DNA of 44,480 nt from Prochlorococcus sp. AG-363-O15 (lineage in GTDB: Bacteria > Cyanobacteriota > Cyanobacteriia > PCC-6307 > Cyanobiaceae): the NCBI GenBank assembly GCA_003278255.1, contig QCFZ01000003.1, positions 119,450 through 163,929 on the forward strand. Reading direction: 5' to 3'. The notes beneath the pieces are model-generated. The model worked only from the letters and a program-made list of their open reading frames with translations, was not told the origin of the DNA and did not search any database. Of this stretch, positions 9,565-17,586 are shown one piece after another. Made by a program: the position numbers and the translations under genes. Position 1 is the stretch's first letter; every line of letters starts with the position of its first letter.

Positions 9565-11307
9565 ATGGAAAGCTCCGGTCAAAGGCTTTCATTGCAATGT
9601 CAAGAAATAGATCATGACACAACAGCTATCAGATCTCTAGATTGGGACCGAAGTAGATTTGATATAGAATTTGGACTGAGGAATGGAACAACATATAATA
9701 GTTTTTTAATACAAGGTGAACAAACCGCCCTGATTGATACAAGTCACGTAAAATTTAGTGCTAGTTGGATAAATCTTCTAAGCAAACAAATTAAAGTCAC
9801 TGATATTAATTACTTAATTGTTAGTCATACAGAACCTGATCATTCAGGTTTAATCCCAAACCTGCTAAAACTCAATCCTAAGATCGAAATTATCGGGTCC
9901 AAAGTAGCCATACAATTCTTACAAGATCAAGTACATCAATCTTTTAATGCACGAGCGGTAAAAAGTGGGGATAAACTCGATTTAGGGGTGAACCCAAAAA
10001 CTGGAATAAGTCACAGATTTGAATTTTTAAGTGCACCAAACCTGCATTGGCCTGACACTATTTTCTCATTTGATCATGGCACAGGAATTCTTTTTACATG
10101 TGATGCCTTTGGTCTACATTACTGCTCAGATGATCTATTTGATAGTAATGCCGAAGTAATTGCGCCAGATTTTCGATTTTATTACGATTGCCTTATGGGA
10201 CCAAATGCAAGAAGTGTTCTTCAGTCTCTCAAAAGAATTGATGGATTACCAACTATCAACACCATTGCCGTTGGACATGGACCCTTACTAAGACACCATA
10301 TAAATCTTTGGGTCAATCACTATAGAGAATGGAGCAGCAAACGTAATAAAGGTGAAAGTTATGCGGCTGTATGTTATATAAGTCAATATGGATTCTGTGA
10401 TCGTCTTAGTCAATCTATTGCGCATGGAATAACAAAAGCAGATACACAAGTACAACTTATAGATCTAAGAGCTTCTGATGATCAAGAATTAAGCGCATTA
10501 ATTAATGAAGCCAATGCTGTTGTAGTACCAACATGGCCTAATAAAGCTGATGCGGAGCTACAAGGAAACATAGGGACACTCTTAGCAGCATTAAAGCAGA
10601 AGCAATGGATTGCTGTATACGATGCATATGGAGGTAATGATGAACCAATAGATGCCGTAGCAAATCAATTACGAAGACTTGGTCAAAAAGAAGCTTTCTT
10701 ACCTTTAAGAGTCTTAGAGATCCCTAATGAAAATACCTATCAACGCTTCGAAGAAGCAGGGACTGATTTAGGACAATTACTTAATCAAAAGAAAGTTATT
10801 GCAACAATGAAAAGCCTTGATAGTGATCTTGATAAAGCTCTGGGACGGATTAGTGGAGGACTTTATATAGTTACAGCCAGTCAAGGAGAAGGTAAGCAAA
10901 AAAGACGTAGTGCAATGGTTGCTAGCTGGGTAAGTCAAGCGAGCTTCTCACCGCCAGGTTTAACAGTTGCTGTCGCAAAAGATAGAGCCATTGAAACATT
11001 AATGCAGGTTGGAGATTATTTTGTTGTCAATGTACTTAAAGAAGATAAATATCAAGGCTTATTACGACATTTTCTTAAACGATTTCCACCTGGAGCTGAC
11101 CGATTTAGTGGAGTGAATATATTAGACGATGTTGCTAAAGGAGGACCTGTTTTATCTGAATCACTCGCTTATTTAAGTTGTCGTGTTGCCAAAAGAATGG
11201 AAAGTGCAGATCATTGGATTATATATTCCATCGTAGAACATGGCAATGTATCTGATGAAGAAATCAATACTGCTGTTCACCATCGCAAAGTAGGCAATCA
11301 TTACTAA
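9565..11307 (+). CDS. flv3: Flavodiiron protein, canonical diiron site (Flv3-like)
   Basis: A 580-residue cyanobacterial class C flavodiiron protein. It has a metallo-beta-lactamase-like diiron domain (about 1-255), a flavodoxin domain (about 265-405) and a C-terminal NAD(P)H:flavin reductase-like domain (about 420-580, with MVASWVSQASFSPPGLTVAV). All six canonical iron ligands are present: H88-x-E90-x-D92 in SHTEPDHSG, H161 in NLHWPD, D180 in FTCDAF and H238 in VGHGP. In cyanobacteria Flv1/Flv3 reduce oxygen to water with electrons from photosystem I. The intact site makes this the Flv3-like partner. It sits two bases upstream of the non-canonical partner, so the two are probably made together. 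Confidence 0.9.
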   Translation: MESSGQRLSLQCQEIDHDTTAIRSLDWDRSRFDIEFGLRNGTTYNSFLIQGEQTALIDTSHVKFSASWINLLSKQIKVTDINYLIVSHTEPDHSGLIPNLLKLNPKIEIIGSKVAIQFLQDQVHQSFNARAVKSGDKLDLGVNPKTGISHRFEFLSAPNLHWPDTIFSFDHGTGILFTCDAFGLHYCSDDLFDSNAEVIAPDFRFYYDCLMGPNARSVLQSLKRIDGLPTINTIAVGHGPLLRHHINLWVNHYREWSSKRNKGESYAAVCYISQYGFCDRLSQSIAHGITKADTQVQLIDLRASDDQELSALINEANAVVVPTWPNKADAELQGNIGTLLAALKQKQWIAVYDAYGGNDEPIDAVANQLRRLGQKEAFLPLRVLEIPNENTYQRFEEAGTDLGQLLNQKKVIATMKSLDSDLDKALGRISGGLYIVTASQGEGKQKRRSAMVASWVSQASFSPPGLTVAVAKDRAIETLMQVGDYFVVNVLKEDKYQGLLRHFLKRFPPGADRFSGVNILDDVAKGGPVLSESLAYLSCRVAKRMESADHWIIYSIVEHGNVSDEEINTAVHHRKVGNHY

Positions 11308-11309
11308 TA

Positions 11310-13154
11310 ATGGATTCAAACATGACAGCCTTAATCAAACAAGCTACAGACATGGAAATCATCTCTATACAAATTGAAGCAGGACTGATCAGTCTAAGAG
11401 GACTAAGTCCAAAACGTCTTAGATTTGAACTTGAATACGGCCTAGAACGAGGAAGTACAGACAACAGTTTCTTATTCACTAATTTTCTAGATATAAATCA
11501 AGATAAAACCGCAGTACTTGTTCATCCCCCAGGGGCTATCTATGCAGATGTATTCTTACCTGCAATTCAAGATACATTGCCAAACCCTAAGACAAAGCTG
11601 CAAATTATTGTTGGCCATATCAATCCAAATCGAGTAGATCTATTAAAATTGCTTGCAGAAAATTATTCTGACATTGAATTAATCACTTCCAATCCTGGAA
11701 GTAAATTAATAAAAGATATTTGGGAAAGAGAAAAGCCATTATCTAATAAAAAAGAGACAGATCATAAGTCCTCAATCACCAAACTACCTGCCATCAACAT
11801 AATTAGACAAGAGCAAGAACTCGAACTATCTATGGGTTATAAATTGAAACTTATACCTGCTCCCACGCCAAGATGGCCAGGAGGTTTAATTGCATTTGAA
11901 GAAAAATTAGGTTTATTAATGAGTGATAAATTTTTTGCTGCGCATATTTGTACGAATGAATGGGCAGAAAGAAACCGTATTAGCACAGAAGAAGAAAGAC
12001 GCCACTTCTATGATTGTTTAATGGCCCCTATGGAAAATCAAGTCGATTTTATAATCGAAAGATTAAGTGAACTCGATATAAATACCATCGCTCCATGCCA
12101 TGGTCCTGCAATCGAAACAAGCTGGAGGAGTTTACTTAATGACTACAGACAATGGGGTTTAGCAAGACAACATTACTTCCTCAAAGTAGTCCTTATCTTT
12201 GCAAGTGCCTATGGAAATACAGCAGCAATTGCTGATGCCATTGCAAATGGAATCAGTCGAACAGGTGTCAAAGTTGAAAGTTTCAATTGTGAATTTGATT
12301 CTACTAATGAACTCATTCAAGCTATTAAAAAAGCAGATGGATATCTAATAGGTTCTCCAACACTTGGAGGTCACGCCCCAACCCCAATTGTTTCAGCCCT
12401 TGGGACATTACTTGCTGAAGGAGATCGAAGCAAACAAGTTGGAATTTTTGGCAGTTATGGTTGGAGTGGAGAAGCAATAGATCTGCTTGAAAATAAACTC
12501 CGTGATGGAGGCTTTAAATTTGGATTCGACCCTATAAAAATAAAATTTAGTCCTGACAGAGCAATGGTCAAAAAACTAGAAGAAACAGGAACATTATTTG
12601 GCAGGAATCTACAACAAGCACAAAAGAGGCAACAACGACGAGCTAGTGGAGGGATGAACATTAGTCGCAGTGATCCAGGTGTTCTTGCGTTAGGAAGAAT
12701 CATCGGCTCACTTTGCATACTTACCGCCCGCAAAGAAATCGATAAAGAAATAATTAGCAGCGCAATGGTTGCTAGTTGGATTAGCCAAGCAAGCTTCTCA
12801 CCTCCAGGAATAACAATTGCTGTAGCCAAAGATCGTGCTGTAGAAACACTATTGCACTGTGGAGATCATTTTGCATTAAATATCCTTGCTTCCAATCGAC
12901 ATAACAAGCTAATGAGACAGTTTCTTCAACCCTTTTCACCAGGTGCAGATAGATTTCATAATGTCAAGATCGACAAAAGTCCTCACAATCAACCAATATT
13001 GCCTGAATCATTAGCATGGTTAGAAGGTTGCGTGGAACAAAGGATGGAATGCGGTGATCATTGGCTTATCTACGCAGTACTAAATAATGGCAAAGTACTT
13101 GATAAAGATGGAGTAACAGCAGTGCACCATCGACGCACAGGAGCTAATTACTAA
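11310..13154 (+). CDS. flv1: Flavodiiron protein with degenerate diiron site (Flv1-like)
   Basis: A 614-residue paralogue of the preceding protein with the same three-domain layout. The expected H-x-E-x-D-H motif reads H103-I-N105-P-N107-R108, and the next ligand His is Arg188 (PTPRWPG). Only H103, D206 (MSDKFF) and H264 (PCHGP) are kept. This is the pattern known for Synechocystis Flv1, whose metal site is non-canonical and which is thought to act in a heteromer with Flv3. The flavodoxin region (ASAYGNTAAIADAIANG) and the flavin reductase region (MVASWISQASFSPPGITIAV) look intact, so the divergence is confined to the iron site. This argues for specialization, not decay. Confidence 0.9.
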   Translation: MDSNMTALIKQATDMEIISIQIEAGLISLRGLSPKRLRFELEYGLERGSTDNSFLFTNFLDINQDKTAVLVHPPGAIYADVFLPAIQDTLPNPKTKLQIIVGHINPNRVDLLKLLAENYSDIELITSNPGSKLIKDIWEREKPLSNKKETDHKSSITKLPAINIIRQEQELELSMGYKLKLIPAPTPRWPGGLIAFEEKLGLLMSDKFFAAHICTNEWAERNRISTEEERRHFYDCLMAPMENQVDFIIERLSELDINTIAPCHGPAIETSWRSLLNDYRQWGLARQHYFLKVVLIFASAYGNTAAIADAIANGISRTGVKVESFNCEFDSTNELIQAIKKADGYLIGSPTLGGHAPTPIVSALGTLLAEGDRSKQVGIFGSYGWSGEAIDLLENKLRDGGFKFGFDPIKIKFSPDRAMVKKLEETGTLFGRNLQQAQKRQQRRASGGMNISRSDPGVLALGRIIGSLCILTARKEIDKEIISSAMVASWISQASFSPPGITIAVAKDRAVETLLHCGDHFALNILASNRHNKLMRQFLQPFSPGADRFHNVKIDKSPHNQPILPESLAWLEGCVEQRMECGDHWLIYAVLNNGKVLDKDGVTAVHHRRTGANY

Positions 13155-13179
13155 ATAAACTTCTAACTTTTTCACTTAA

Positions 13180-13719
13180 ATGATTCCTATGAAATCTCCA
13201 TCCAAACTTCTTATAATCACTGCTAGTAATGGTGAAAATCTAAAGCTAGCAAATCGTTTTATTGATATAGCCACAAACTTTGGATGTGAACCAGAATTAC
13301 TTGATTTAACCAGTCTTGATCTGCCTCTATACAACCCTCGAACACATGAATCTAAAGGTGTCCCAGATTTAGCAATTAAGCTCCACAAAAAAATGATATC
13401 TATCCCACGCTGGGTAATATGCGCTCCTGAATACAATGGATCTATACCACCTGTGTTCACAAGTGCACTGGCATGGTTATCAGTACAAGGAGATGATTTT
13501 AGGCATTTATTCAATGGAAGGCCAATTGCCATAGCTAGCTTCTCAGGCGGAGGAGGAATGGAATTACTTATTTCATTAAGAATTCAACTGACTCATTTAG
13601 GCGCGCAAGTAGTCGGTCGTCAATTACTAAGCAACCACAACAAACCGCCACAAGATGAATCCATTGAGGATCTTTTACAACGTCTAATTCAACTGAATCC
13701 CTATCGATCGATCGATTAA
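13180..13719 (+). CDS. NADPH-dependent FMN reductase family protein
   Basis: A 179-residue flavodoxin-like reductase. Family hallmarks are the N-terminal KLLIITASNGENLKLA phosphate-binding loop, the APEYNGSIPPVFTSALAWLS motif near residues 87-106, and IASFSGGGGMELL near 122-134. It reduces FMN (or quinones or chromate) with NAD(P)H. It lies 25 bp after the Flv1-like gene on the same strand, so a role with the flavodiiron pair is plausible but unproven. Two ATGs (13180 and 13189) could start it and neither has a clear ribosome site. The gene ends in a short ATCG tandem repeat (about 13704-13717). Confidence 0.85.
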   Translation: MIPMKSPSKLLIITASNGENLKLANRFIDIATNFGCEPELLDLTSLDLPLYNPRTHESKGVPDLAIKLHKKMISIPRWVICAPEYNGSIPPVFTSALAWLSVQGDDFRHLFNGRPIAIASFSGGGGMELLISLRIQLTHLGAQVVGRQLLSNHNKPPQDESIEDLLQRLIQLNPYRSID

Positions 13720-13990
13720 TTCATATGATTGTTTGATTCTGGATAACTAGACACTCTCCTCAAATGAGCTAACACCATATGTAGGGAGAATTCATATGCC
13801 AATAAAATAGCCATCTATGAGCTTTAGCAGATATTCGTATAAGCTAAAAAAGTAGTATCAGTCTGGGTTCTTGGTTACTAAGTATTGATTAATACATACG
13901 CTTTAAGCCTGAATTCTAAAGAATTTACAAAAAAAGCGAGTACACCACATATTGTGAGGTGAAATAAATTTAATTGAATTAAAATTGTCT

Positions 13991-14206
13991 ATGATCCAAT
14001 CAAAAGAAAAACTAGATATTCCTATACGTTATCGTGGTTTTATATTGTTAGCGCAGCCAAATCAAAGCTGGTTAGTTCGTCCCGAAAGAAGTCCTATGTT
14101 GTTACTACCTTTTCGGACTAATCGATGCTCACTAGAAGAAGTCAAACGATTTTTGGATTTAAAACTAGCTGACTTATCAGAAATATCATTGATTCATGCA
14201 GCATAA
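13991..14206 (+). CDS. Small conserved-looking hypothetical protein (71 aa)
   Basis: Not recognized. The protein reads MIQSKEKLDIPIRYRGFILL and continues through WLVRPERSPMLLLPFRTN to a short acidic or amphipathic C-terminus. The composition is coding-like, with no membrane segment or signal peptide. I prefer the ATG at 13991 over the TTG two codons upstream. The 271-bp leader (13720-13990) contains an imperfect dyad at 13943-13961 (CACC...GGTG) and no other gene I can support. It is convergent with the penicillin-binding protein gene, 26 bp away. Confidence 0.65.
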   Translation: MIQSKEKLDIPIRYRGFILLAQPNQSWLVRPERSPMLLLPFRTNRCSLEEVKRFLDLKLADLSEISLIHAA

Positions 14207-14220
14207 AACCATAATTCACC

Positions 14221-14246
14221 TGCGAATTCAAGCTAACTTGAACGCA
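14221..14246. terminator. Hairpin between convergent genes
   Basis: An inverted repeat reads TGCG, AA bulge, TTCAAG, loop CTAA, CTTGAA, CGCA. This gives a 10-bp stem with a two-base bulge, lying between the small hypothetical gene and the end of the penicillin-binding protein gene, and overlapping the stop of the latter. No strong T-tract follows on either strand, so its use as a terminator is only suggested by its position. Confidence 0.4.
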
Positions 14247-16050
14247 AATTGTTCCAAACCTCAAGTACTTTTCTTGCCATAGGTAATGCATGAACTGATC
14301 CACCTCCAGGGGTGTTTTGAGCAAATGCAACAACAACTATTTCTCCAGAATCATACGGTGCAAAACATACAAACCAAGCATGGTCAGAGCCTCCTGTGCT
14401 GTCTTCTGCAGTTCCTGTCTTTCCAGCCACAGGAGGTAAATTAGGCGAATTCATAGTTATACGTGATCCTGTACCTCCTTCTACAACTTTTCTCAGGCCA
14501 CGTCGTAAAGTTTGTAATGTTGAGGGCTTAATATCTACTTTCTTCCGGCGTTTAAGTGAAGTCCAATCAACATCAGTGTCTGCTAAGTGAGGCGTAATTA
14601 AATAACCATCATTGGCAAAAACAGCATAGGCTCGTGCCAATTGCAAAGGCGTAATTTGCACTACAGCCTGTCCAATAGAAGCACTCGCCATATCCTCAGG
14701 TATCCAAGGTGTTTGTCCAGGCTTTCCCCACCCTCGTCCTGCATCAGCCCATTCTTCATTCCCTACAAGTCCCTTACTTTCTTCAAAATCTAATTCAATA
14801 CCAGTTAACGAATCAAAACCTAATTTAATAGCTGCTTCATACAAAGCTTTAGAGCCAGCTCCTACACCAATCTGATAAAAGAATGTATTGCTAGAGACCC
14901 TAAGAGCATCCTCATAACCAATAGTCCCAAAACCTTCATTATTATGTTCACGAAAACAATGGCTACCATATTTAATACATGGTGCAGTATCTAATCGAAT
15001 ATCAGGAGGAAATTTCCCACTTTCCATCCCAGCAATTCCCGTTACAGGTTTCCACGTACTACCTGGATCATAAGCATTCATTGCTCGACTAAATAAAGGC
15101 TTATTTTTAGATAGAAATAATCGATCATATTCCTTTTGAGTAGTAAATGACTTAGAGAAAAAATTGGGGTCAAAGTTAGGCTTACTAGCCATTGCTCTTA
15201 TAGCCCCACTACGAGGATCAAGAGCAACAATTGCTCCAGCAACCTTATCTTGCAATGCCTTTTCAGCAGCCAATTGCAAGTCAAGATCTAAGGTTAAGAA
15301 AAGATCCTTCCCAGGAATAGCTTTCTTGATTCCAAGACTTCGTTGAACTGCACCTGATGCATCAACCTCAAGCATTTCGCCACCCCAGGTTCCTCTGAGA
15401 TGGGACTCATAAGCAGCTTCAACACCGATTCTTCCAATTCGATCTCTGATTAAATAACCTTTTTTTGCAAGAGTCCTAAATTCATTTTTTGTTATTTGTT
15501 GGGTATATCCCAAAACATGGGAAGCAAGCGTTTTATAAGGATAATGTCTTAATAAATCCACATCTACTTGAGCGCCTTTTAATAAATGCTCTTGCTCCCT
15601 AAAACGAAGAACTTGAGTGGTCGTTAAATCTTTTGCAAGAGAGATTCGATAAGAATTGGTCTTCAAACCTTTTGTGAAATTAAAATCCAATGAATCTTGA
15701 GATAAAGACAATAAAGTGGTGAGTTTATTTCTAAGAATAGGCCAATAATCTTTCGCAACTAATCTTGGTTGGATAGAAAGAGTATACGTAAGTTTATTTC
15801 CAGCCAATAATCTACCTTTACGATCTAATAAACGCCCTCGCATAGGGGCTTGAGAAACCAAACGAATTCTATTTTCATCAGATAATTTTCTATAAAATGA
15901 GCCTTGAACTATTTGCAACCAAAAAAGACGAGTAGTAATCGCACCAAAGAATGTAAATACCAAAAGAAGTAATATTTTTGGCTGATTAAATAAGCCTGTC
16001 TTTCTCTGCTTATTTCCTTCTAAACGTACTTTCTCCGCCATTGTAATCAT
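14233..16050 (-). CDS. mrdA: Penicillin-binding protein 2 (elongation transpeptidase)
   Basis: A 605-residue class B penicillin-binding protein that cross-links peptidoglycan during wall elongation. It has one N-terminal membrane anchor (about 20-42, ILLLLVFTFFGAITTRLFW) and a dimerization region from about 50-200. The transpeptidase active site has S331-T-W-K334 (catalytic Ser331), S386-S-N388 and K544-T-G546. The domain order and the PMRGRLLDRKGRLLAGN motif favour PBP2/MrdA over FtsI. The start overlaps the stop of the upstream 128-residue gene by 4 bp (ATGA type), so the two are co-translated. Confidence 0.93.
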   Translation of the reverse strand: MITMAEKVRLEGNKQRKTGLFNQPKILLLLVFTFFGAITTRLFWLQIVQGSFYRKLSDENRIRLVSQAPMRGRLLDRKGRLLAGNKLTYTLSIQPRLVAKDYWPILRNKLTTLLSLSQDSLDFNFTKGLKTNSYRISLAKDLTTTQVLRFREQEHLLKGAQVDVDLLRHYPYKTLASHVLGYTQQITKNEFRTLAKKGYLIRDRIGRIGVEAAYESHLRGTWGGEMLEVDASGAVQRSLGIKKAIPGKDLFLTLDLDLQLAAEKALQDKVAGAIVALDPRSGAIRAMASKPNFDPNFFSKSFTTQKEYDRLFLSKNKPLFSRAMNAYDPGSTWKPVTGIAGMESGKFPPDIRLDTAPCIKYGSHCFREHNNEGFGTIGYEDALRVSSNTFFYQIGVGAGSKALYEAAIKLGFDSLTGIELDFEESKGLVGNEEWADAGRGWGKPGQTPWIPEDMASASIGQAVVQITPLQLARAYAVFANDGYLITPHLADTDVDWTSLKRRKKVDIKPSTLQTLRRGLRKVVEGGTGSRITMNSPNLPPVAGKTGTAEDSTGGSDHAWFVCFAPYDSGEIVVVAFAQNTPGGGSVHALPMARKVLEVWNNLRSS

Positions 16051-16433
16051 CCTTGATAATCAAAATTCTCGTCATTATCTGAAAAATAAGTTTGAAGAAG
16101 ATCTAAACGAGTTTCAATGCGTTCTAAAGTTTCATTTAAACAATCCTGATTTTGAGAAGCTTCATCATTAAGACCTTCTTCTGTCACAGCGACTTTTACT
16201 GGCATCACAGGATTACCTAACCCAGGACTTACATTATCTAACTTCTCTCTCAAGGATTTTGCAGCAGGCTCTCCTTCAATTCGAAGATCTTCTAAAGGAT
16301 CATTTGAATTAGTAAATGCCTCCACAACTTTGCTAGCACCTCCATGCCTGACACGTTGAACCATCGCCAAACCAACAGGTAAAAAATCCTGCATTACCGA
16401 CAGACGAAAAGTATCAATTGGATCGTCAGTCAT
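16047..16433 (-). CDS. Conserved hypothetical protein (128 aa) upstream of PBP2
   Basis: Not recognized. An acidic soluble protein beginning MTDDPIDTFRLSVMQDFLPV. The N-terminal ~35 residues (to MVQRVRHGG) are the most conserved-looking. The middle is low-complexity and acidic, and the C-terminal ~30 residues (LNETLERIETRLDLLQTYFS) form a probable short coiled coil. It overlaps PBP2 by 4 bp, so a role near wall synthesis is possible from context only. No signal peptide or membrane helix is seen. Confidence 0.75.
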   Translation of the reverse strand: MTDDPIDTFRLSVMQDFLPVGLAMVQRVRHGGASKVVEAFTNSNDPLEDLRIEGEPAAKSLREKLDNVSPGLGNPVMPVKVAVTEEGLNDEASQNQDCLNETLERIETRLDLLQTYFSDNDENFDYQG

Positions 16434-16447
16434 GTTGCAACAAAAAA

Positions 16448-17074
16448 CTATCTCAGACCAGTTTGCTCAGAAGGCATCAAAAATGAAGGGCAGGTCACAC
16501 TTGATACACCTTTTGACCAACCAATAAAGCCTGACAAGATCAATATTGCCATGAATGGGCCTACAGCCTGACGTGTTGTTTCAAGACTGATCCATTCACG
16601 CCATGTACGCCATAATCTCTCCCTTTCAAATCTCTTACGCTCGTTAGTTTCTTGCTGATAACGTCTGCGGAAAGATTTCTGTACCCATCGTTCAAACGCT
16701 ATTTTCTTAGTCACTGCCATTTTCCGTTCTACTTCTAACAATTGACCCGCGTTTAACTCAGGATGAAAGGTACCTATAAGCTCCAAGCTCTTGAGAAACA
16801 TCTCTACAGATGCATCTTTTAGCTCTTTTTGATCTCCATCCAAATCATTCCAATCCAATTCTGGATAAAAACGGCCTCTATTAAGGCGAATTTGATCTTC
16901 AGTGAGCTGACCGGGCTCTCTTAACCAACGATCAGTATTGCTATCAAACCTTCGCCAATAAAGAAAAGGATTTATATAGACGATCTTCCCTGCAAGCTGA
17001 ATGCTGTCCTGTTGTAAACGACGCTGCAGCTGAAAGTCTTGTTGTTGAGCTGTGGTCAATGCGCTCCAAGCCAT
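16448..17074 (-). CDS. Conserved hypothetical protein with C-terminal membrane helix (208 aa)
   Basis: Not recognized. A mostly soluble, Gln/Arg/Trp-rich N-terminal part (MAWSALTTAQQQDFQLQRRL) is followed by a basic helix rich in Arg and Glu (about 125-160) and one hydrophobic segment near 172-190 (AVGPFMAILILSGFIGWSKG). This suggests a tail-anchored topology. It is 14 bp upstream of the 128-residue gene and probably in one operon with PBP2. Its ATG overlaps a TAA in another frame (TAATG, 17072-17076), the typical junction with an upstream gene, but only a short open tail remains there. Confidence 0.75.
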   Translation of the reverse strand: MAWSALTTAQQQDFQLQRRLQQDSIQLAGKIVYINPFLYWRRFDSNTDRWLREPGQLTEDQIRLNRGRFYPELDWNDLDGDQKELKDASVEMFLKSLELIGTFHPELNAGQLLEVERKMAVTKKIAFERWVQKSFRRRYQQETNERKRFERERLWRTWREWISLETTRQAVGPFMAILILSGFIGWSKGVSSVTCPSFLMPSEQTGLR

Positions 17075-17208
17075 TAGCCCAGGGTATCGAGCTCTTCAGA
17101 GGTCCACCAGCCCCTAAAACCAATGAATTGATTATTTAGAAAAATTTGGTTGCCAAACAACTTCAATGAATAAATACTATCAAGAATATAAATATAGTTA
17201 TTGATTTA
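17074..17208 (-). pseudogene. Possible 3' remnant of an upstream gene, TAATG-linked
   Basis: Reading the minus strand in the frame that stops at 17076-17074 gives an open stretch of about 44 codons with no ATG, GTG or TTG near its beginning. It ends GFRGWWTSEELDTLG. The last ~15 residues look like real protein and lie in a patch richer in G and C than the AT-rich sequence further upstream. The stop shares bases with the start of the 208-residue gene. I infer that an operon partner once ended here and lost its 5' part, perhaps when the neighbouring cassette arrived. The upstream portion is probably non-coding. Confidence 0.35.
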
Positions 17209-17226
17209 ACTATTCCCACGTAATAA

Positions 17227-17370
17227 AACCTCTACAAATACTTAGTTCAGAGCCCCTTGCTATCACAAAAAGAAATCATAGTATTTGATAATGATCAAAT
17301 CTTGTGTGAAACTCGTGTGAAACTAATAAGAGACGATTATGAGCTAAAAACTTCTCACAGACGACATTAA
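17227..17370 (+). pseudogene. Start-less coding-like stretch containing CETRVKL
   Basis: Forty-seven open codons between two stops, without ATG; the only conventional start is a TTG at 17257. The translation is protein-like, for example LLSQKEIIVFDNDQ followed by ILCETRVKLIRDDYELKTSH. The CETRVKL part is encoded by the 20-bp direct repeat, whose second copy at 20075 is also read as CETRVKL in an open frame. It may be a gene fragment or a very small protein. I do not recognize the family. Confidence 0.3.
17305..17324 (+). repeat. 20-bp direct repeat, left copy
   Basis: The sequence tgtgaaactcgtgtgaaact occurs exactly here and again at 20075-20094, in the same orientation and about 2.77 kb apart. 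Each copy is itself an 11-bp-period tandem: TGTGAAACT, CG, TGTGAAACT. A 7-bp-arm inverted repeat lies immediately to the left (17283-17300). The two copies bracket the TPR-glycosyltransferase and DUF6165-like genes. Confidence 0.75.
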
Positions 17371-17586
17371 CTTAGAGATATCGTAAGCAATTATTCAAAG
17401 AGAATGCTACTTTATGGCACTCAAAATGAAATAACAATGATTTCAGAAAGAATTAATAAGGATTCAAATTAGTAGTAAAATGCCTATTGTCACAAGATAG
17501 AAAGTTGTAAATGAATAAACTTATGACTTGATTCTCAGGGGAAGATAGTATTATTGCAACAAGGAAATTACCTGAAAGATTTAAAG

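Larger units (their letters stand above)
17075..17586. other. AT-rich intergenic region at left edge of TPR cassette
   Basis: About 510 bp with no intact gene. From left to right it holds the GWWTSEELDTLG tail on the minus strand, a plus-strand open stretch without an ATG (17227-17370), an inverted repeat ATTTGAT-AATG-ATCAAAT (17283-17300), and one copy of the 20-bp direct repeat (17305-17324). The last ~200 bp are AT-rich and should contain the promoter of the TPR gene. An AGGGGA just upstream of 17554 could be a ribosome site. I cannot assign a reliable -35/-10. Confidence 0.6.

Noticed and set aside
12455-12829. 124-residue ORF antisense to the Flv1-like gene
   Set aside because: It is a shadow of the conserved flavodoxin and flavin reductase coding region; no independent evidence.
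13704-13717. ATCGATCGATCGAT run as a regulatory or HIP1-like element
   Set aside because: It lies in the last codons of the FMN reductase gene, is not the HIP1 octamer GCGATCGC, and is too short to claim more.
13716-13814. 32-codon minus-strand ORF (MAILLAYEFSLHMVLAHLRR...) after the FMN reductase
   Set aside because: No ribosome site, overlaps the stop of the reductase gene on the other strand, and the length is within chance for this region.
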